Shown: in pieces, positions 46,966 to 60,058 of the stretch
Numbering within the stretch: the stretch's first letter is position 1
Layout: every line of letters begins with the position of its first letter
DNA from: Brasenia schreberi
Lineage: Eukaryota > Streptophyta > Magnoliopsida > Nymphaeales > Cabombaceae
Direction: 5' to 3'
Length of the DNA stretch: 64,000 nt
NCBI GenBank assembly: GCA_036023115.1
Contig: JAYKKT010000047.1
Span: 1,309,001-1,373,000 of the forward strand
The notes under the pieces: model-generated
What the model saw: the letters and a program-made list of their open reading frames with translations, nothing else
What the model was told of the DNA's origin: nothing
The model's database searches: none
Translations under genes and position numbers: made by a program

Positions 46966-49900
46966 ATGGCTTCTTGTTTCCAGATCGGAAAGTTAGGTTT
47001 ATGTCCTTCTCCTTGCTGGAGACCGTCGCGTCTCTCGTCGGATTTCAGGTTTCCGACGTCCTACCGGAAGTTACCCGGGGTTATACATGTCCACTGCCGC
47101 CTCAAGGAAGGAGACAACGAACCCGATGGTTCTCTCTCTGTCTCTCTCTCTTTCCCTTATTATGCTTATTGATTTTGTGAATCTGTAGGTAAGGAGCCGC
47201 CGGAGTCGTTGTTCATGAAGGAACTGAAGAGAAGAGGAATGACTCCGACGTCACTTCTTGAAGACGACGGTAGAATGTCTTACGGAGCGGTGGAAAATCT
47301 GGACGCTTTGAAGGAGAAGAAGGGAAGTGCCATTTCGACGGATTACCAGAAGAGCTTGACCGAACAACGGGCGAGATCAATGGCTTTGAACAGTGAAGGA
47401 TTGGAGGTAATGAAGCTCGGTTTCTCATCCGTCTCTTATTCGTGATCTTTCTGTGGATTGGTTTCCATTGATAAGTCTTTCTTCAGCAGCCGTGTGTGAA
47501 CTGTTGAATTTAGGTTATTCTACTCAAGGTCCTTGCTTCCGTGCAGATACTGAAAATGTTTTTATCTTTCCAAACACATTTCGTTAATTGGATTACCACA
47601 TCAAGCAGGGGATGAGAGATCTCCTTAGATGGTGGAAATGTTCAAGAACATGATCGCTTAAGCCTCTTTGAAAGATTAATTTAATGCTTCCAACAGCTAA
47701 CACATCAACCCGATGAACAGAGAAGAGGCAGAAAGAGATATAGAGAGAGGGGGAAGAGACAACAGGCCCCTTTGTTATTGAGCATTGGCGGTTTCAGCAT
47801 TTATGTCAAGCCTGATTTGTTAATTGTCATGATTGTGAAGTCTAGACATCTGAATGTATCACCACAGTGCCAAAATACTACCCAGTCTCTCTACTACACT
47901 AGTCTACGCTATTCATTTATGTGCTTTAGCCCCTTCATGTGCCAGTCTTCTTCCTACTGTTTGAGTCGTGGTGATAACATATCTACTTTTCTTTACTTAT
48001 ATCAACAGAAGTTCATATTTAGTTATTTACACCTTTATTTTCTTCATGGATTGGTTTACTTGTTGCTTTCTCACATATTATTTATGCATCACTTGTCATG
48101 CCCCTGGCCTAATAAAATAGTGGCAATGTCAATGTCGAATTCTGGTTATCAATAATATATATCCTATGTTTATCCAGGGATTGATTCCAAGGGCAAGGCT
48201 ACTGCTTACGATTGGTGGAACATTCTTTGTTGGGTTTTGGCCATTAATTCTTGTGACAGTTGCATCATTTTCAGCTTTATACCTCGTAAGGATCCTTTTC
48301 TTCTTTAGTTGCAGATTTTCTTCTTATCTGAAACAATTATGAGCACGATTGTCAAGTTCCTTAGTTATCCTCTTTCCATTTTTTGGGGTCAATCTAGTTC
48401 TTATGGTGGGCCATTCAAAGGTTGAAGTATACTTTAACTTCCACTCTCTAGCTTTTATGTCGTATTTATTGGTACTTTGCAGCCTATGTTTATAGTATAT
48501 TTTGCTTTCTACAACCTTGGCAAGATGGAGCAGGATGAGATCGGGATGAGGAGGCAACTTTACCAGAATTTTGTGGCACAATTTGGAAATCAAACAAAGT
48601 TAAATTCAAAACCAATTATTCTCCCACACTAAGTGGGTGGGTACATGTATGCAGGCAGCAATAGTACACTTTTATGACAACTTCGAGAAGAAACCAAAAT
48701 GAACTCTAGAACCAAGCCATCTCCTAAGCTAAATGGGGTTGACTACATGGATTGTACTCTCGACCTTGTGTAGGTTAGCATTTAACTCAGAAAAGCAAGA
48801 TCTTGTTTTAATTGTTTCCTTTTAATGCTTTTAGGCCTTCTCTACATTTTCTGAAGTACTCATCGTCCAATTTACCACTCTTTCTCATTGGAGCTCTATC
48901 TAGCCACATCTCCCAAAGTCCAGACCACTTATGTCTTCTCTCATGTTTTTCTTACTTTGATGTTACACCTACTTTTTCTTCAATAGCTTAGGTAGAAATC
49001 TAATTGTTCTCTGTGGCTGCACATGCATCTTGGTGGTTAACTACTTCACATTCAGTGTCATGAATCATCATTGGTCTTATCGCATGTTCTTGTCACAAAA
49101 AATACCATTGAGCAACTTGCATATTTATTTTATAGGACATCTCCATCAATACTCCCATGTCATTGACCCTAATTTTTAGAATTTATTCTTTGTTTAGGAC
49201 GTAACTGGAGCCAACTTTATGTTCTTATCGGTTGTGTCAACCAAAATATTGAACTTGAATTTCATATATTCTTTTGTTTTCATTGTAGTAAGTTACCAAG
49301 AACTTTATTTTTAAGGTTTTTCTCCACTGTTCAAGTTGTTGCCAACTCTTTCCTTTCTTCACATCCTCTTACACATTGTTACGTGCAAAGAATATTCATC
49401 AAGGCATTTTCTCAGTTTATCTATAGTCAAAATAAATGCAGTGTTGGCCCTCTTTGTAATCTAATACTGATAACAAAAAAATCTGTTATCCCTGAGTCCT
49501 ACCATAGGCTGCTGCTCCATCGTACTCGCATAAAGTTGATGTCCAGTATTTCTTTCTTTTCATAATGTCTTTGTTATCGTGTTGAAGGCTTTTTTCCATA
49601 TCAATCATTACATGTGGATATTGTTCTTCTTAACCCTAAAATTGTTCCATTAGAAGACAGGATAAATATTGGCTTGAGAAACTTCAAACTTTTCTTATTC
49701 TAGCTAAAAGATTGTTGCACAGAACAGCAAGCTTCAGTATTTAGAAAATGATATTGTTGCCAAGTCCACGTATGACGCTTGATGTTTCAATCATCGAGAA
49801 GAAACGGCAATGATATTGTTGCTATAATACATGAAAGAATGAAATTGTCTCGCAGGTTTGCTTGTTCCTCTTAGAACATCTTCCACCAAAGTTTTATAAT

Positions 49901-50132
49901 GTCCTCTGTTCATTCGACACCCATTGTGCATGATTTTCAGGCCAAATTCTGTACATCTCTTTGTAGTTTGAGATCATTCCTAATATGAAGACCTCACTCC
50001 TTGTTGCAGTTCTTTGGATCGAGTTTTGTGCATGATGCAAGCACAGTTCCGGTGACACCACCAACGTATATAGATCCTTATAAACTATTGGAAGACGAAA
50101 GGATGTCTCAGCCACTACCAGGTGTAAACTGA
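46966..50132 (+). CDS. Small plant membrane protein, probably plastid-targeted
   Basis: Four exons, 46966-47128, 47189-47406, 48178-48285 and 50010-50132, join in frame to 203 residues. The N-terminus (MASCFQIGKLGLCPSPCWRP, then Ser/Arg-rich, few acids) looks like a chloroplast transit peptide. The conserved-looking core begins GKEPPESLFMKELKRRGMTP, ends its exon with RARSMALNSEGLE, and continues with GLIPRARLLLTIGGTFFVGF and LVTVASFSALYL, which form one long hydrophobic segment. The end is FFGSSFVHDASTVPVTPPTY to PLPGVN. I have a sense of plant homologues with the same core but cannot name the gene with confidence; no enzyme motif is seen. Intron 3 is 1.7 kb, carries a LINE fragment, and contains a possible alternative terminal exon at 48483. 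Start chosen at the first ATG; the frame is open a little further upstream without one. Confidence 0.8.
48483..48632 (+). CDS. Possible alternative terminal exon of the 47-50 kb gene
   Basis: A polypyrimidine-rich stretch and ttgcag precede an open frame of 49 codons in the same phase as exon 3. It begins PMFIVYFAFYNLGKMEQDEI and continues MRRQLYQNFVAQFG, then stops at 48630-48632. Joined to exon 3 it would replace the last 40 residues and lengthen the hydrophobic segment. The amphipathic, charged sequence looks like real protein rather than chance. An internal gt after CAGAATTTT would also allow use as an in-frame cassette of 30 codons. Transcript evidence is needed to choose. Confidence 0.45.
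   Translation, partial: PMFIVYFAFYNLGKMEQDEIGMRRQLYQNFVAQFGNQTKLNSKPIILPH
48700..49300 (-). mobile_element. Degraded RTE-like LINE fragment in an intron
   Basis: On the minus strand the block caatccatgtagtcaacccc (about 48741-48760) matches the IHVADP terminal block of the other LINE copies, and the following sequence has the same overall look, without an open frame. It lies wholly within intron 3 of the host gene. Weak evidence beyond the end block. Confidence 0.4.
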
Positions 50133-51047
50133 AAGGCAAAAACGACCCACGGATCTGCAACAAAATTGTGGAATAGCGTTTGACTGGTACGAGCTCATCT
50201 AAGTCAAGCATGTATAACATGTCTGCACTGTGCCCGGGAGAGCATGTGTGCGTGTGTGAGTTTTTTTTTCCGTAATTTTTCAAGCTACAGGCTTTGCCAC
50301 TACAGAGAAACCTATTGGAGGGCTGTTTTGACGAGTTTTTATACGTAGAAAGACAGGAAAAGAAGCAAGGAAGCAATCAAACAATATCTGCAACAATGTT
50401 AGCTCGTCATTTTTTTGTTAAATATATCGTGCAATGTAACGTGTGGTTATATAGGAAAAATCAGAAAAAGAAAGTTTCTCCCTTACAAGGGATCCAAGAA
50501 GCAAAGGAAACACGGGGGGGGTAAAGAGGAGGAAAGTGATTTATATCCTCGTAGAAAATCTAAATGAAGTTACAATTCCTGTTTGGAGGCTGTGGGCTTC
50601 TTCTGCTACATCCCTTGGTTCGCTCGCCCTGCAAATTTTCGGATCATATACTCGATAAGTTCACCACATCCATTTCAAGAACCAAAACAATAATGCACTA
50701 ATCAGCAACAAGGAATAAGCTTGTCATCTGATCCATCTCTCAAACGTAGCAAGCAGCAAGGAAATTCAACAGAGGGAAATCGGCTGCCAACACATTGACA
50801 CTTTAGAGCTACTGTGCTCTGCGATCTAAGGTCCTAGCATATAAAGGGTTTTGGAATGCTATTGGGTGCAACTCCACGTCCCCCGGCAATGGTGTGAGAC
50901 CGAGCTTATCGGCCCCCGGCAACCTGGGCATGCTTTCCTTCTCTATTCCAAGATCCAATTTTGGGAATGACAAGCAAAAGCTCTCCATTCAGGGGTCATC
51001 TCTACATATAGCTTGGCAAAAACTAAATGTAGTTTGTTCATAGCCAG
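50133..51047. other. 3' flank of the 47-50 kb gene and intergenic
   Basis: Probable 3' untranslated region, then non-coding sequence. No gene is supported. A g8 run lies at 50514-50521. Confidence 0.4.
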
Positions 51048-51129
51048 AACGCTAGCTCAACTGGAAGGGTGTGGGAGTTCGGTTCCCGTTGATGCACGTG
51101 TTTATGCATTAATCTTTGACCTCCCTTCA

Positions 51130-51178
<49 letters not shown>
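51048..51178 (+). mobile_element. tRNA-derived SINE, family A, followed by a TA run
   Basis: A box at acgctagctcaactggaag, B box at gggagttcggttcccgt, then gatgcacgtgtttatgc and cctcccttcat. It passes into a (TA)n run at 51134-51176. Confidence 0.65.
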
Positions 51179-51741
51179 AGCCCTTTCACTACTGATGCTA
51201 TTCTTTCGTGCTCGATCATTGTTTTTTGAAAGCATAATTACAATAACATTACCCTTCATATATTCTCAAAAACCTTTTTAGAAAATATAATATACACTTA
51301 AAACACAATAACATTACCTTTCATATATTTTCAATTTTTTTTAAAGTTTAAAGTACACTTATACTACTAAAACAAAAAATTCATGTAGCGGGAGTGGTAG
51401 TAGTTGTTATTATGCCACTGAAAATACCTACGCGGATCCGGTTTTCCTATATGTGTGGGGGCTTTCATCTTCAGCTTGTTTATTATGATGCCACGCAATT
51501 GATACGTACACATACACTCACACACGCTCTTTTATGGGCCTTACGTTCTCAAATTGAATATGATAGAACAGAAGAATTCAGCATCACTTCTCAACGTTCT
51601 TTATCAAGCAAGGCCATCATTGGAAGAGAAAGGATTATATATAATTCACGAAGGGGTAACCTTACCACTGGCTGAACTCTGCAATTTCATAATCTCGAAG
51701 CACACGGCCATGGAGATGGTTGCTGCTATCAGAGTTGAGAT
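51179..51741. other. Intergenic, 3' flank of the SRO remnant
   Basis: AT-rich. Plus-strand open frames at 51394-51847 are shadows of the minus-strand SRO exon. An imperfect repeat of acattacc-ttcatatatt occurs at 51246 and 51311. Confidence 0.4.
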
Positions 51742-52929
<1,188 letters not shown>

Positions 52930-53044
52930 TGTAGTTTCAAATTGGAGCCAGGCTTCTATCGGTGGACCTCATGCAGCAGCCTCTAGTAGAACTCGAACTA
53001 AAACCTTTTCGGTGGACCTCATGCAACATTTGAGTTTCTAAATT

Positions 53045-53150
53045 TATAATTCTCTTGAGGGTACAGTGGGGAGGGCCAAGCCAGATGCACATCCCCAGGT
53101 ATCGAACTCATGACCTCCATCTTGTGAGTCACCGTTCTAGCCCGGAGTCG
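53045..53150 (-). mobile_element. tRNA-derived SINE, family B
   Basis: On the minus strand: ggtgactcacaagatggagg, then tcatgagttcgatacctgg (B box), then gtgcatctggcttggccctc and cccactgtaccctcaag. It is close to the 27947 copy. Confidence 0.7.
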
Positions 53151-53715
53151 ACATAACTACTTATTTAATAATTTTATTGATGTTTTGTTAACGGGGTCAA
53201 ACTCATAGCAAAGTACTTTTACGGGAGTCGATCTTCCAGTTATTGCCAGTCAACAAATAGCTTCGAGAGTTCTAGTTTGAGCTTAAGTGAGTATTTACAA
53301 AATTATAACATTATGTGTGTGCGCGCGTGCATGTTCATCTACGATTTTTAAGATGCAATATTGTTATCCTCAAGAATCAATAATGTTATCCTTTAGGCCT
53401 ATACATGTGTCTTGTACCCCCAACAATACCTACACATGACCGGTTTCGAACTGATTTGACAACTTCGGCTAGAATCGAATTGAAACTGAAACCGGTGAAA
53501 CATGATCCAGAACCAGGAGCCATTCGGTTCGGTTCCGATTTCACATAACTCGTCTTGTACATATTCTGTGGTATCTGATACTGTCACATAATTTGCAATA
53601 TATACATAGTATTTACTAAAATATATTGGTTGGTTTGTGGTTGTGACCTTGAAATGAGTAATTTTCAATGCATGATCTCTCAAAAAAATCCAAAATAGGG
53701 TTTTCGGATTTTTTG

Positions 53716-53832
53716 TGTTAGCTCATCGGCAGGATGTTTTAGCACTGTTGCTACTGGTGGGGAGTTCGACTACAAGAGGGTGCATCATGCGTGTGTTAGG
53801 TTGGGTCTCCTATTGTAAACAGAAAAAATAAA
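53716..53832 (+). mobile_element. tRNA-derived SINE, family A
   Basis: A box at tgttagctcatcggcagg, then ctgttgctactggtgg, B box at ggggagttcgactacaag, then gggtgcatcatgcgtgtg, ttaggttgggtctcc and tattgtaaacag before an A-rich stretch. Confidence 0.7.
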
Positions 53833-53957
53833 GGGTTTTCTTACACTTTTTAAAGGAAATAAAACTCCCCATTAAGGAAGACATGCACGGGGCACCGAAA
53901 GTCATTTGTGCGTGCTCGCATCTCGTTCCTCAAGCCTATACGAACCGAGCCCAATTC

Positions 53958-54238
53958 TCTCTCACTCTCTCCGTGCCCTAGCAGGAAAACACCAGGTTTC
54001 CTCTCTCTCTCTCTCTCTCTTCGTGCCCGTGACGCGGGTCAGCCTTTAGTAACTGGTGTTTTCTCATGTCAAAAACCCTCTCACACCCAAACTCCCTCAC
54101 TCTCTCCGTGCCCTAGCAGGCAAACACCAGAGCCCGTGACGCGGGTCAGCCCTTAGTAACTGGTGTTTTCTCATGTCAAAAACCCTCCCGCACCCAAACT
54201 CCCTCACTCTCTCCGTGCCCTAGCAGGCAAACACCAGG

Positions 54239-54269
<31 letters not shown>

Positions 54270-54562
54270 CGTTCCCTAGCAGGCAAACACCAGAGCCCGT
54301 GACGCGGGTCAGCCCTTAGTAACTGGTGTTTTCTCATGTCAAAAACCCTCCCGCACCCAAACTCCCTCACTCTCTCCGTGCCCTAGCAGGCAAACACCAG
54401 GTTTCCTCTCTCTCTCTCTCTCTCTCTCTCCGTTCCCTAGCAGGCAAACACCAGAGCCCGTGACGCGGGTCAGCCCTTAGTAACTGGTGTTTTCTCATGT
54501 CAAAAACCCTCCCGCACCCAAACTCCCTCACTCTCTCCGTGCCCTAGCAGGCAGACACCAGG

Positions 54563-54612
<50 letters not shown>

Positions 54613-54765
54613 TCCCTAGCAGGCAAACACCAGAGCCCGTGACGCGGGTCAGCCCTTATTAACTGGTGTTTTCTCATGTCAAAAACCCTCCCGCACCCAA
54701 AATCCCTCACTCTCTCCGTGCCCTAGCAGGCAAACACCAGGTTTTCTCTCTCTCTCTCTCCTCTC
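53958..54765. repeat. Complex minisatellite with nested (CT)n, five units
   Basis: The anchor cagcccttagtaactggtgt (first copy cagcctttag) occurs near 54039, 54147, 54310, 54471 and 54649, so units are about 108, 163, 161 and 178 bp. Each unit has two related halves (ccctagcaggcaaacaccag), a CT run of variable length, cccgtgacgcgggtcag, and tcatgtcaaaaaccctc. Length differences come mainly from the CT run. Open frames on the minus strand are produced by the repeat and are not genes. Confidence 0.95.
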
Positions 54766-55904
54766 TCTTCTTCCCCACCTTTCTTTTCTGCTTATCGTTC
54801 TTGTTTTCTGACGATCTTGTCCGTCGTTTCTTCTCCTTCCTGTTTCTTTTTTTATTGTTTTTGAATCTTACTCTCTTCTGCCGAGCATGTTGAAATCTAT
54901 GAAAATTTGTATATATTAGGCACATTGGGGCCATTTTACTGTTCAATATATACTACACGGTCTATCTGTTCTTGGATATTATGCATAATGAGTGTATGCA
55001 TGATTATTTGCTATTAAGTTGGGTGTGCATATTTTCCGTGCATTGTAATATTTTTCGTGATTTTGTTTGTATGTTGTTGGAGTTTATGTTTACTTATGCT
55101 TGTTATGGTTGATGGTTTCTATGAATGTTGTGATAAGTGGCTCTGCTTATATTTTCTAAGGATACCGATTGCTTAAGTATTAGCATTCTGTACATGTTTT
55201 TTTGTAGATTCTTCTAAGTTTTTTTTCGTCTAGTTAATCTTTTCTGGCGGTGACTGGTGGAGTCTGCATAGCGCCGGTTCTGAACTTTTTAAGAGTTTTG
55301 TTCACCTCTGCATTCCCTAGAGGCTTTGATTACTTAATTGTTGGTTAGGAATTGGAGAAAAGAAGACTGTTGCCTCATAAAATTTCCAATTTTAGCTTAT
55401 AGAATTAATTTCTGTTATTAACATTTGATGAATTTTATTCGAGACTTGGTTCTTCTTAGGAAAAGAACGAAGAACCTACCTGGAAGCTTGAAATCTTTAG
55501 CTGCACGAAAAAAATATGAACTTGATACCAAAGTACACATTCAAAGGAAGAAGGGATATGCTTACTAGAAAATAGCAATTAAATCTTGCCTGCTTGCCAT
55601 TGATCAAAGTTGCATGTTTCGTCCCACTATTTTCATAATACACTCTGTACCATAGGCAAATCAAAAGCATCACAGACAAATTGTGTCCAAATTCCTGGGT
55701 ACACACTTGTAGCCCTAAATTTTAAACTAAGGGGAGTAGCTTATTGAGGATCTCTTCACAGAACTGCTAAACACAAGTTTCTCGAGTCCTGAGGGAAATT
55801 GGTCATTGGAATTTTGTGAACCACGTGCAAAGCAGAAATTGCAGAAGCGACCAGCTATATTTCATTATCAACTCCAAAAAACATAGGTGGCACATTACAT
55901 GTCA
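54766..55904. other. Pyrimidine-rich stretch, then intergenic
   Basis: The run from 54766 to 54880 is T/C-rich and could be an untranslated first exon of the KH gene downstream. I have no splice proof. The rest is AT-rich without a gene. Confidence 0.3.
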
Positions 55905-56345
55905 TACAACAACAACAATTAAGCCTTTACCCATACTAAATGGTCGGTTACATGGATTCTTTATTTCCATAGAGCTCGATCCTCTTTCATGCTGACAATT
56001 AACTTAACATAAGCTAACACTTTTGTGCTCTTTCTCTTCCCCTTTTAACATTTTCACCATGTGGAGCTTCCTTTGGTTGCTTTTTCACGTGTCTAAACCA
56101 TCTCAAACAATTTTTTTCTCATTTTATCATCTATTGGTGCCATTCCCAATTTGTTTCTAATAACCTCATTGCGTATACAGTTTTTCCTAGTGTGACCATA
56201 TATCCGTTTCAGCATCTTCATTTCTATCATGGACATTTTTTGTACATGTTGATAATTAACTACACAACATTCAAAACCATTTAACATAGTAAGTCTAATT
56301 GCTCCTATGTAGTATTTAGCTTTCAACTTTAATGGTTTCTTCTTG
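55905..56345 (-). mobile_element. RTE-like LINE copy, degraded
   Basis: The minus strand gives IGAIRLTMLNGFECCVVNYQ, HVQKMSMIEMKMLKR, RNEVIRNKLGMAPIDDKM and a degraded remainder ending in the (TTG)n tail (CAA run at 55906 on the plus strand). Same family as 39466-39899, with more substitutions and a frame break. Confidence 0.85.
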
Positions 56346-56704
56346 TCACAACTGTCCTTGGGTATTTAATTTTTTTTTTGTGTGTGTGTGTGTGGGGGGG
56401 TGCAATGTGTGCCAATCTTAATTTCTATGTGATTTCATGCCATATATCCCGTCTTAGCCTTAGATATATCAGATGTATTATTTTCTCGAAGTCTTTCTTC
56501 ATGCTTCTTTCATTTATAATTAATATTGAATTCTGAGTGTCTCTATATGGTTTATGAAGGTGACACACAAGATCTTTTGCAGCTTCAGTTGCCTTTGTAT
56601 GTTCCACTGTTGTGATATTGGAGGCACGTCTTCTCTGTGCCTCATTGCATTTTTTTGGGCATTCTTGCATATGCACAATCTATCCACTTCCTAATACTGA
56701 AAGC
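56346..56704 (+). other. 5' flank of the KH-domain gene
   Basis: It contains a T run and a TG/G run (56371-56400). The frame of the first coding exon is open upstream to 56612 without an ATG before 56705. Leader or promoter sequence is expected here; no distinct element is seen. Confidence 0.35.
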
Positions 56705-59700
56705 ATGTCGTTTCCATTGACACCTTCGAAGAGACCCTATGAGTATAGTCATTTGCCACCAAATGGAAGGGAGAAGTGGAATAATTTCTCTGCATTTCCT
56801 TTACAACATCAGAGAAAAATGCTGCATGATTCTGATGTCTTTCGTATCTTATGTCGTGCTGCAAAGACTGGAAGTGTGATTGGTAAAGGTGGGAGTATTG
56901 TCACACAGATTCGCCAGCAAACTGGTGCAAAGGTTCGAGTGGAAGACCCTGTTCCTGGTTGTGATGAGCGAGTTGTTGTTATAATAGGACCTGATAAGGA
57001 CAAAGATGTCGACAAGGAGCAGAGCAAAGAGGACAGAGAGGATGGTGATCAAAATGATGCTCCTGATGATGCTAAGGATACAAAGAAACAGGATGAAAGT
57101 GAGGAGGAGAAGGAATCAGAACCAGTAAAGGACCTACAAAGTGAGAAAGACATTTCACCTGCACAAAAGGCATTGCTGCTTGTTTTTGAAAGAATGGTTG
57201 AAGGTGAGTCTGAGAATGAAACTGAGGATGAAGGAAACAAGAAATCCAACTCCTCTGTTGTTAGGTTGCTTGTACCTTCAATCCAAGTTGGCTGCATCCT
57301 TGGGAAAGGCGGAAGTGTAATAAAGCAAATGTCAGCTGATAGTGGGGCGCAAATACGGATCCTTCCAAGAGACAAGATACCTTCATGTGCTTTGCCATCT
57401 GAGGAGCTGGTTCAGGTAGATGAACTTTTAAGTTATGCATTTTTCTTTCTGCATTGGCATTGCACTTTGGCAGTTTATTCCAATGGATATGACCTCAAAC
57501 TGCCTTAGCGTGATGGACTTCAATGATTGCATTCAGGATAAGTATTATTCAGTTGCTGGTATGCATGTTCTTCTGAATGTCTTACCATGTCATGATATCG
57601 TATGTCTCTTAAAAGTTACTAGATGCATCAGTGGAAAAGCTGCTTTTCCTTTTCTGTTCTTTCATTGCTTTTCATCAAATATAATACTTTATGTATTTAA
57701 TTTGTCTGCAAAGGCTTTGTAAATCTGGTGTTCTTTGCATGTTATTGTACTATCTCTTTGTTTTCTTCTGAGATTGCTGATGTACAGATTCTCGACATGA
57801 TTTCTTCACTTCACAGATAACTGGACCAATCGATTCTGCTAGAAAGGCTCTTCAATCTGTTTCTCAACAGCTGCTGGACAATCCACCTCGAGAACGGGAT
57901 GCATTTCCTTTGAGCAAACCTCATTCTGAAGTGTTGCCTCCTGCCAATTACCATCCATCTCAGGGCCCTCGCCATGGTTTTGGTTTACATGATGGCAGTG
58001 ATTTTTTCCCCAATGCATCTCCATCCGTGTCTATGTTTCATGAACCTACAAGATCAACCATAGTTCACAACTCCCCTGAGATTCTTGGGTTCCGTTTGTT
58101 ATGTACTAATGAGAAGGTTGGAGGGGTAATTGGCAAGGGAGGGAGCATAGTAAGAACAATTCACAATGAGACAGGTGCTGATATCAAAATTCTTGATGCT
58201 GTAGAAGACACTGAAGATCGGATCATAGCTATATCTGCTCCTGTCGTAAGTATCTTATTGCAATCCAACCATTCCAAGGGCTCTCTTTCTTTTTTACCTC
58301 TAATAAACTTACATTCGATGGGCAGACATCTCATCCATATGGAATCTAGTAACTGAATTTGTGACTGTTGTGACTGTTTGCAGCATCCAATGGATAGGAT
58401 TGCTGCTGCTCAGGATGCCCTTCTTTGTGTGCAGAGCAGGATTGTCAAATCAACTCCTGAATCTAGTGAAACAATTGTGTTAGCTCGCCTTCTTGTTTCG
58501 TCTAATCAGATTGGATGCTTACTTGGGAAGGGTGGTAACATAATAGCAGAGATGAGAAAGCTCTCTGGTGCACAAATTCGAATCTTGGGGAAGGACCAGA
58601 TATCTAAATGTGCTTCAGATCTTGAAGAAGAAGTACAGGTTTGGTGTTAGATCAATTCTGAATGTCTTCCACTGGTTAAACGTGCTTCTGTCGTTTGCCA
58701 TCATTAGTATGGATCTTTTATCACTTGAATTCCTTTTGTACTACCAGATAACTGGGGATTTTGAAGCAGTACAAGAGGCTCTTTTACAGATCACTTCAAG
58801 GCTGCGGCACCATATGTTCCGTGATAAAGCTCCTCCTCTTATGCACCATCCACCACATAATCCTTTCTTTGAGCGTATGCCACCACCAGCGTCTTACATG
58901 GGAAGACGGGAACCATCACCTCAGAGAATGTACCCCAACTATGCCCCTCCAATTCATAAGTTTGATCATATTGACGCCTTTGCTGCTCATGAGGAACAAC
59001 CTCCCTTCCATCATGGTATTCATAAGGCGGGAATCCCACATGGTTCTGAAAGGGGACTGCCCATGCCTAATTGGCCATTACATGTACCTTCTTACCTTCA
59101 TTTTATGTATTATCTGCATTATGATGATATGAGAAATTCACTGTTGTCCCTTTCCTCAGATGGTTAACCCTGAGGAATGATTAATTTTATCTGGGAGCAT
59201 TCCCACTTAGTGAATAGATAACATTTCTGATGGGTTTCTGCATATTATGTCAGTCTTTCCCTACTAGGAAAAGTTCTCTTAATTGGTCAAGTCAGATTTC
59301 TGATTTAACAGGCACTGAAGTCGAAGATTTCTTTTCCTATTCGAAAAGTTTATTTGTTTGATCACTTCACCTGATAGATGATTTATTGGTCCCTGGCAGG
59401 GAGGTAGTGGAGGTGCTGCTGCAAGTGGTTTGCCAGACTATTCAGGTGGTCCTCCTCCAAGTAGGATGGGGGGATTTGGAAGGTCTCTGGTTGATCTAAT
59501 ATAAAATTTTGCTAAATTGTTCTGCAGCACAGTCAATCTAGGACTGACTTTGATCAGATAAATCTTTACAGGGTAAAAATATGATTCCTCACTTTGGTGT
59601 TTCTTGGATATCTGTTTTGTAGCCATCCTGCTATTATCACAAATACAACTGTGGAAGTTGCTGTCCCTCGAGCATATGTTCCTTCCATTTATGGGGAGAA

Positions 59701-60058
59701 TGGGGGGTGCTTGCGACAAATTCGCCAGGTCTGTATAATATGAAATTTGCATGATTCCTTGCATGTGAAGTTTGATGTTTGACGTGTTTCAGGAAGTGGG
59801 AAGTTATGTTTTCTTTTGCACTTGATGAAAATCACTGCTTTTTCCCATTTGTTACATGCGCATCAAAAAGTCATGTATCAATACATCTTGGATTGACAAT
59901 CAATGTTTCTACAGATATCAGGTGCAAAAATTACCATTACTGATACAAGGCCAGGGGACACCGAGACTGTGATCATAATATCAGGAACTCCTGATCAAAC
60001 TCATGCTGCGCAAAGTCTTCTACAAGCATTTGTAATGAGTGGGCAAGGGTCTCCTTGA
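56705..60058 (+). CDS. RNA-binding protein with five KH domains (HEN4/At2g22600-like)
   Basis: Seven exons: 56705-57415, 57817-58245, 58384-58638, 58748-59083, 59400-59482, 59623-59728, 59915-60058. They join in frame to 687 residues. KH1 is at about residues 45-100 (TGSVIGKGGSIVTQIR), KH2 at 185-262 (VGCILGKGGSVIKQM), KH3 at 328-380 (VGGVIGKGGSIVRTI), KH4 at 412-490 (IGCLLGKGGNIIAEM) and KH5 at about 612-672 (YGENGGCLRQIR). Four have the GKGG loop; KH5 has GENG, still a G-x-x-G. The N-terminus (KRPYEY) matches this plant subgroup. A highly acidic, Lys-rich linker lies between KH1 and KH2, and a Pro/His/Met-rich linker between KH4 and KH5. The family works in nuclear pre-mRNA processing. The donor of exon 4 (59083) is the least certain border; it keeps frame but is a weak gtacct site. 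Confidence 0.92.

Larger units (their letters stand above)
52930..53957. other. Intergenic with SINE copies
   Basis: The phrase tcggtggacctcatgca occurs at 52960 and 53009, a 49-bp-spaced duplication right at the truncated SRO edge. A ggttcggttcc-type repeat lies at 53440-53545. SINEs are listed separately. No gene is supported. Confidence 0.45.

Noticed and set aside
46966..50132. Assignment to the plastid protein HHL1.
   Set aside because: I considered it, but what I recall of that protein's conserved text does not match this one, so I gave no symbol.
53958..54765. A CRISPR-like array.
   Set aside because: The units are long tandem repeats without unique spacers, in plant nuclear DNA.
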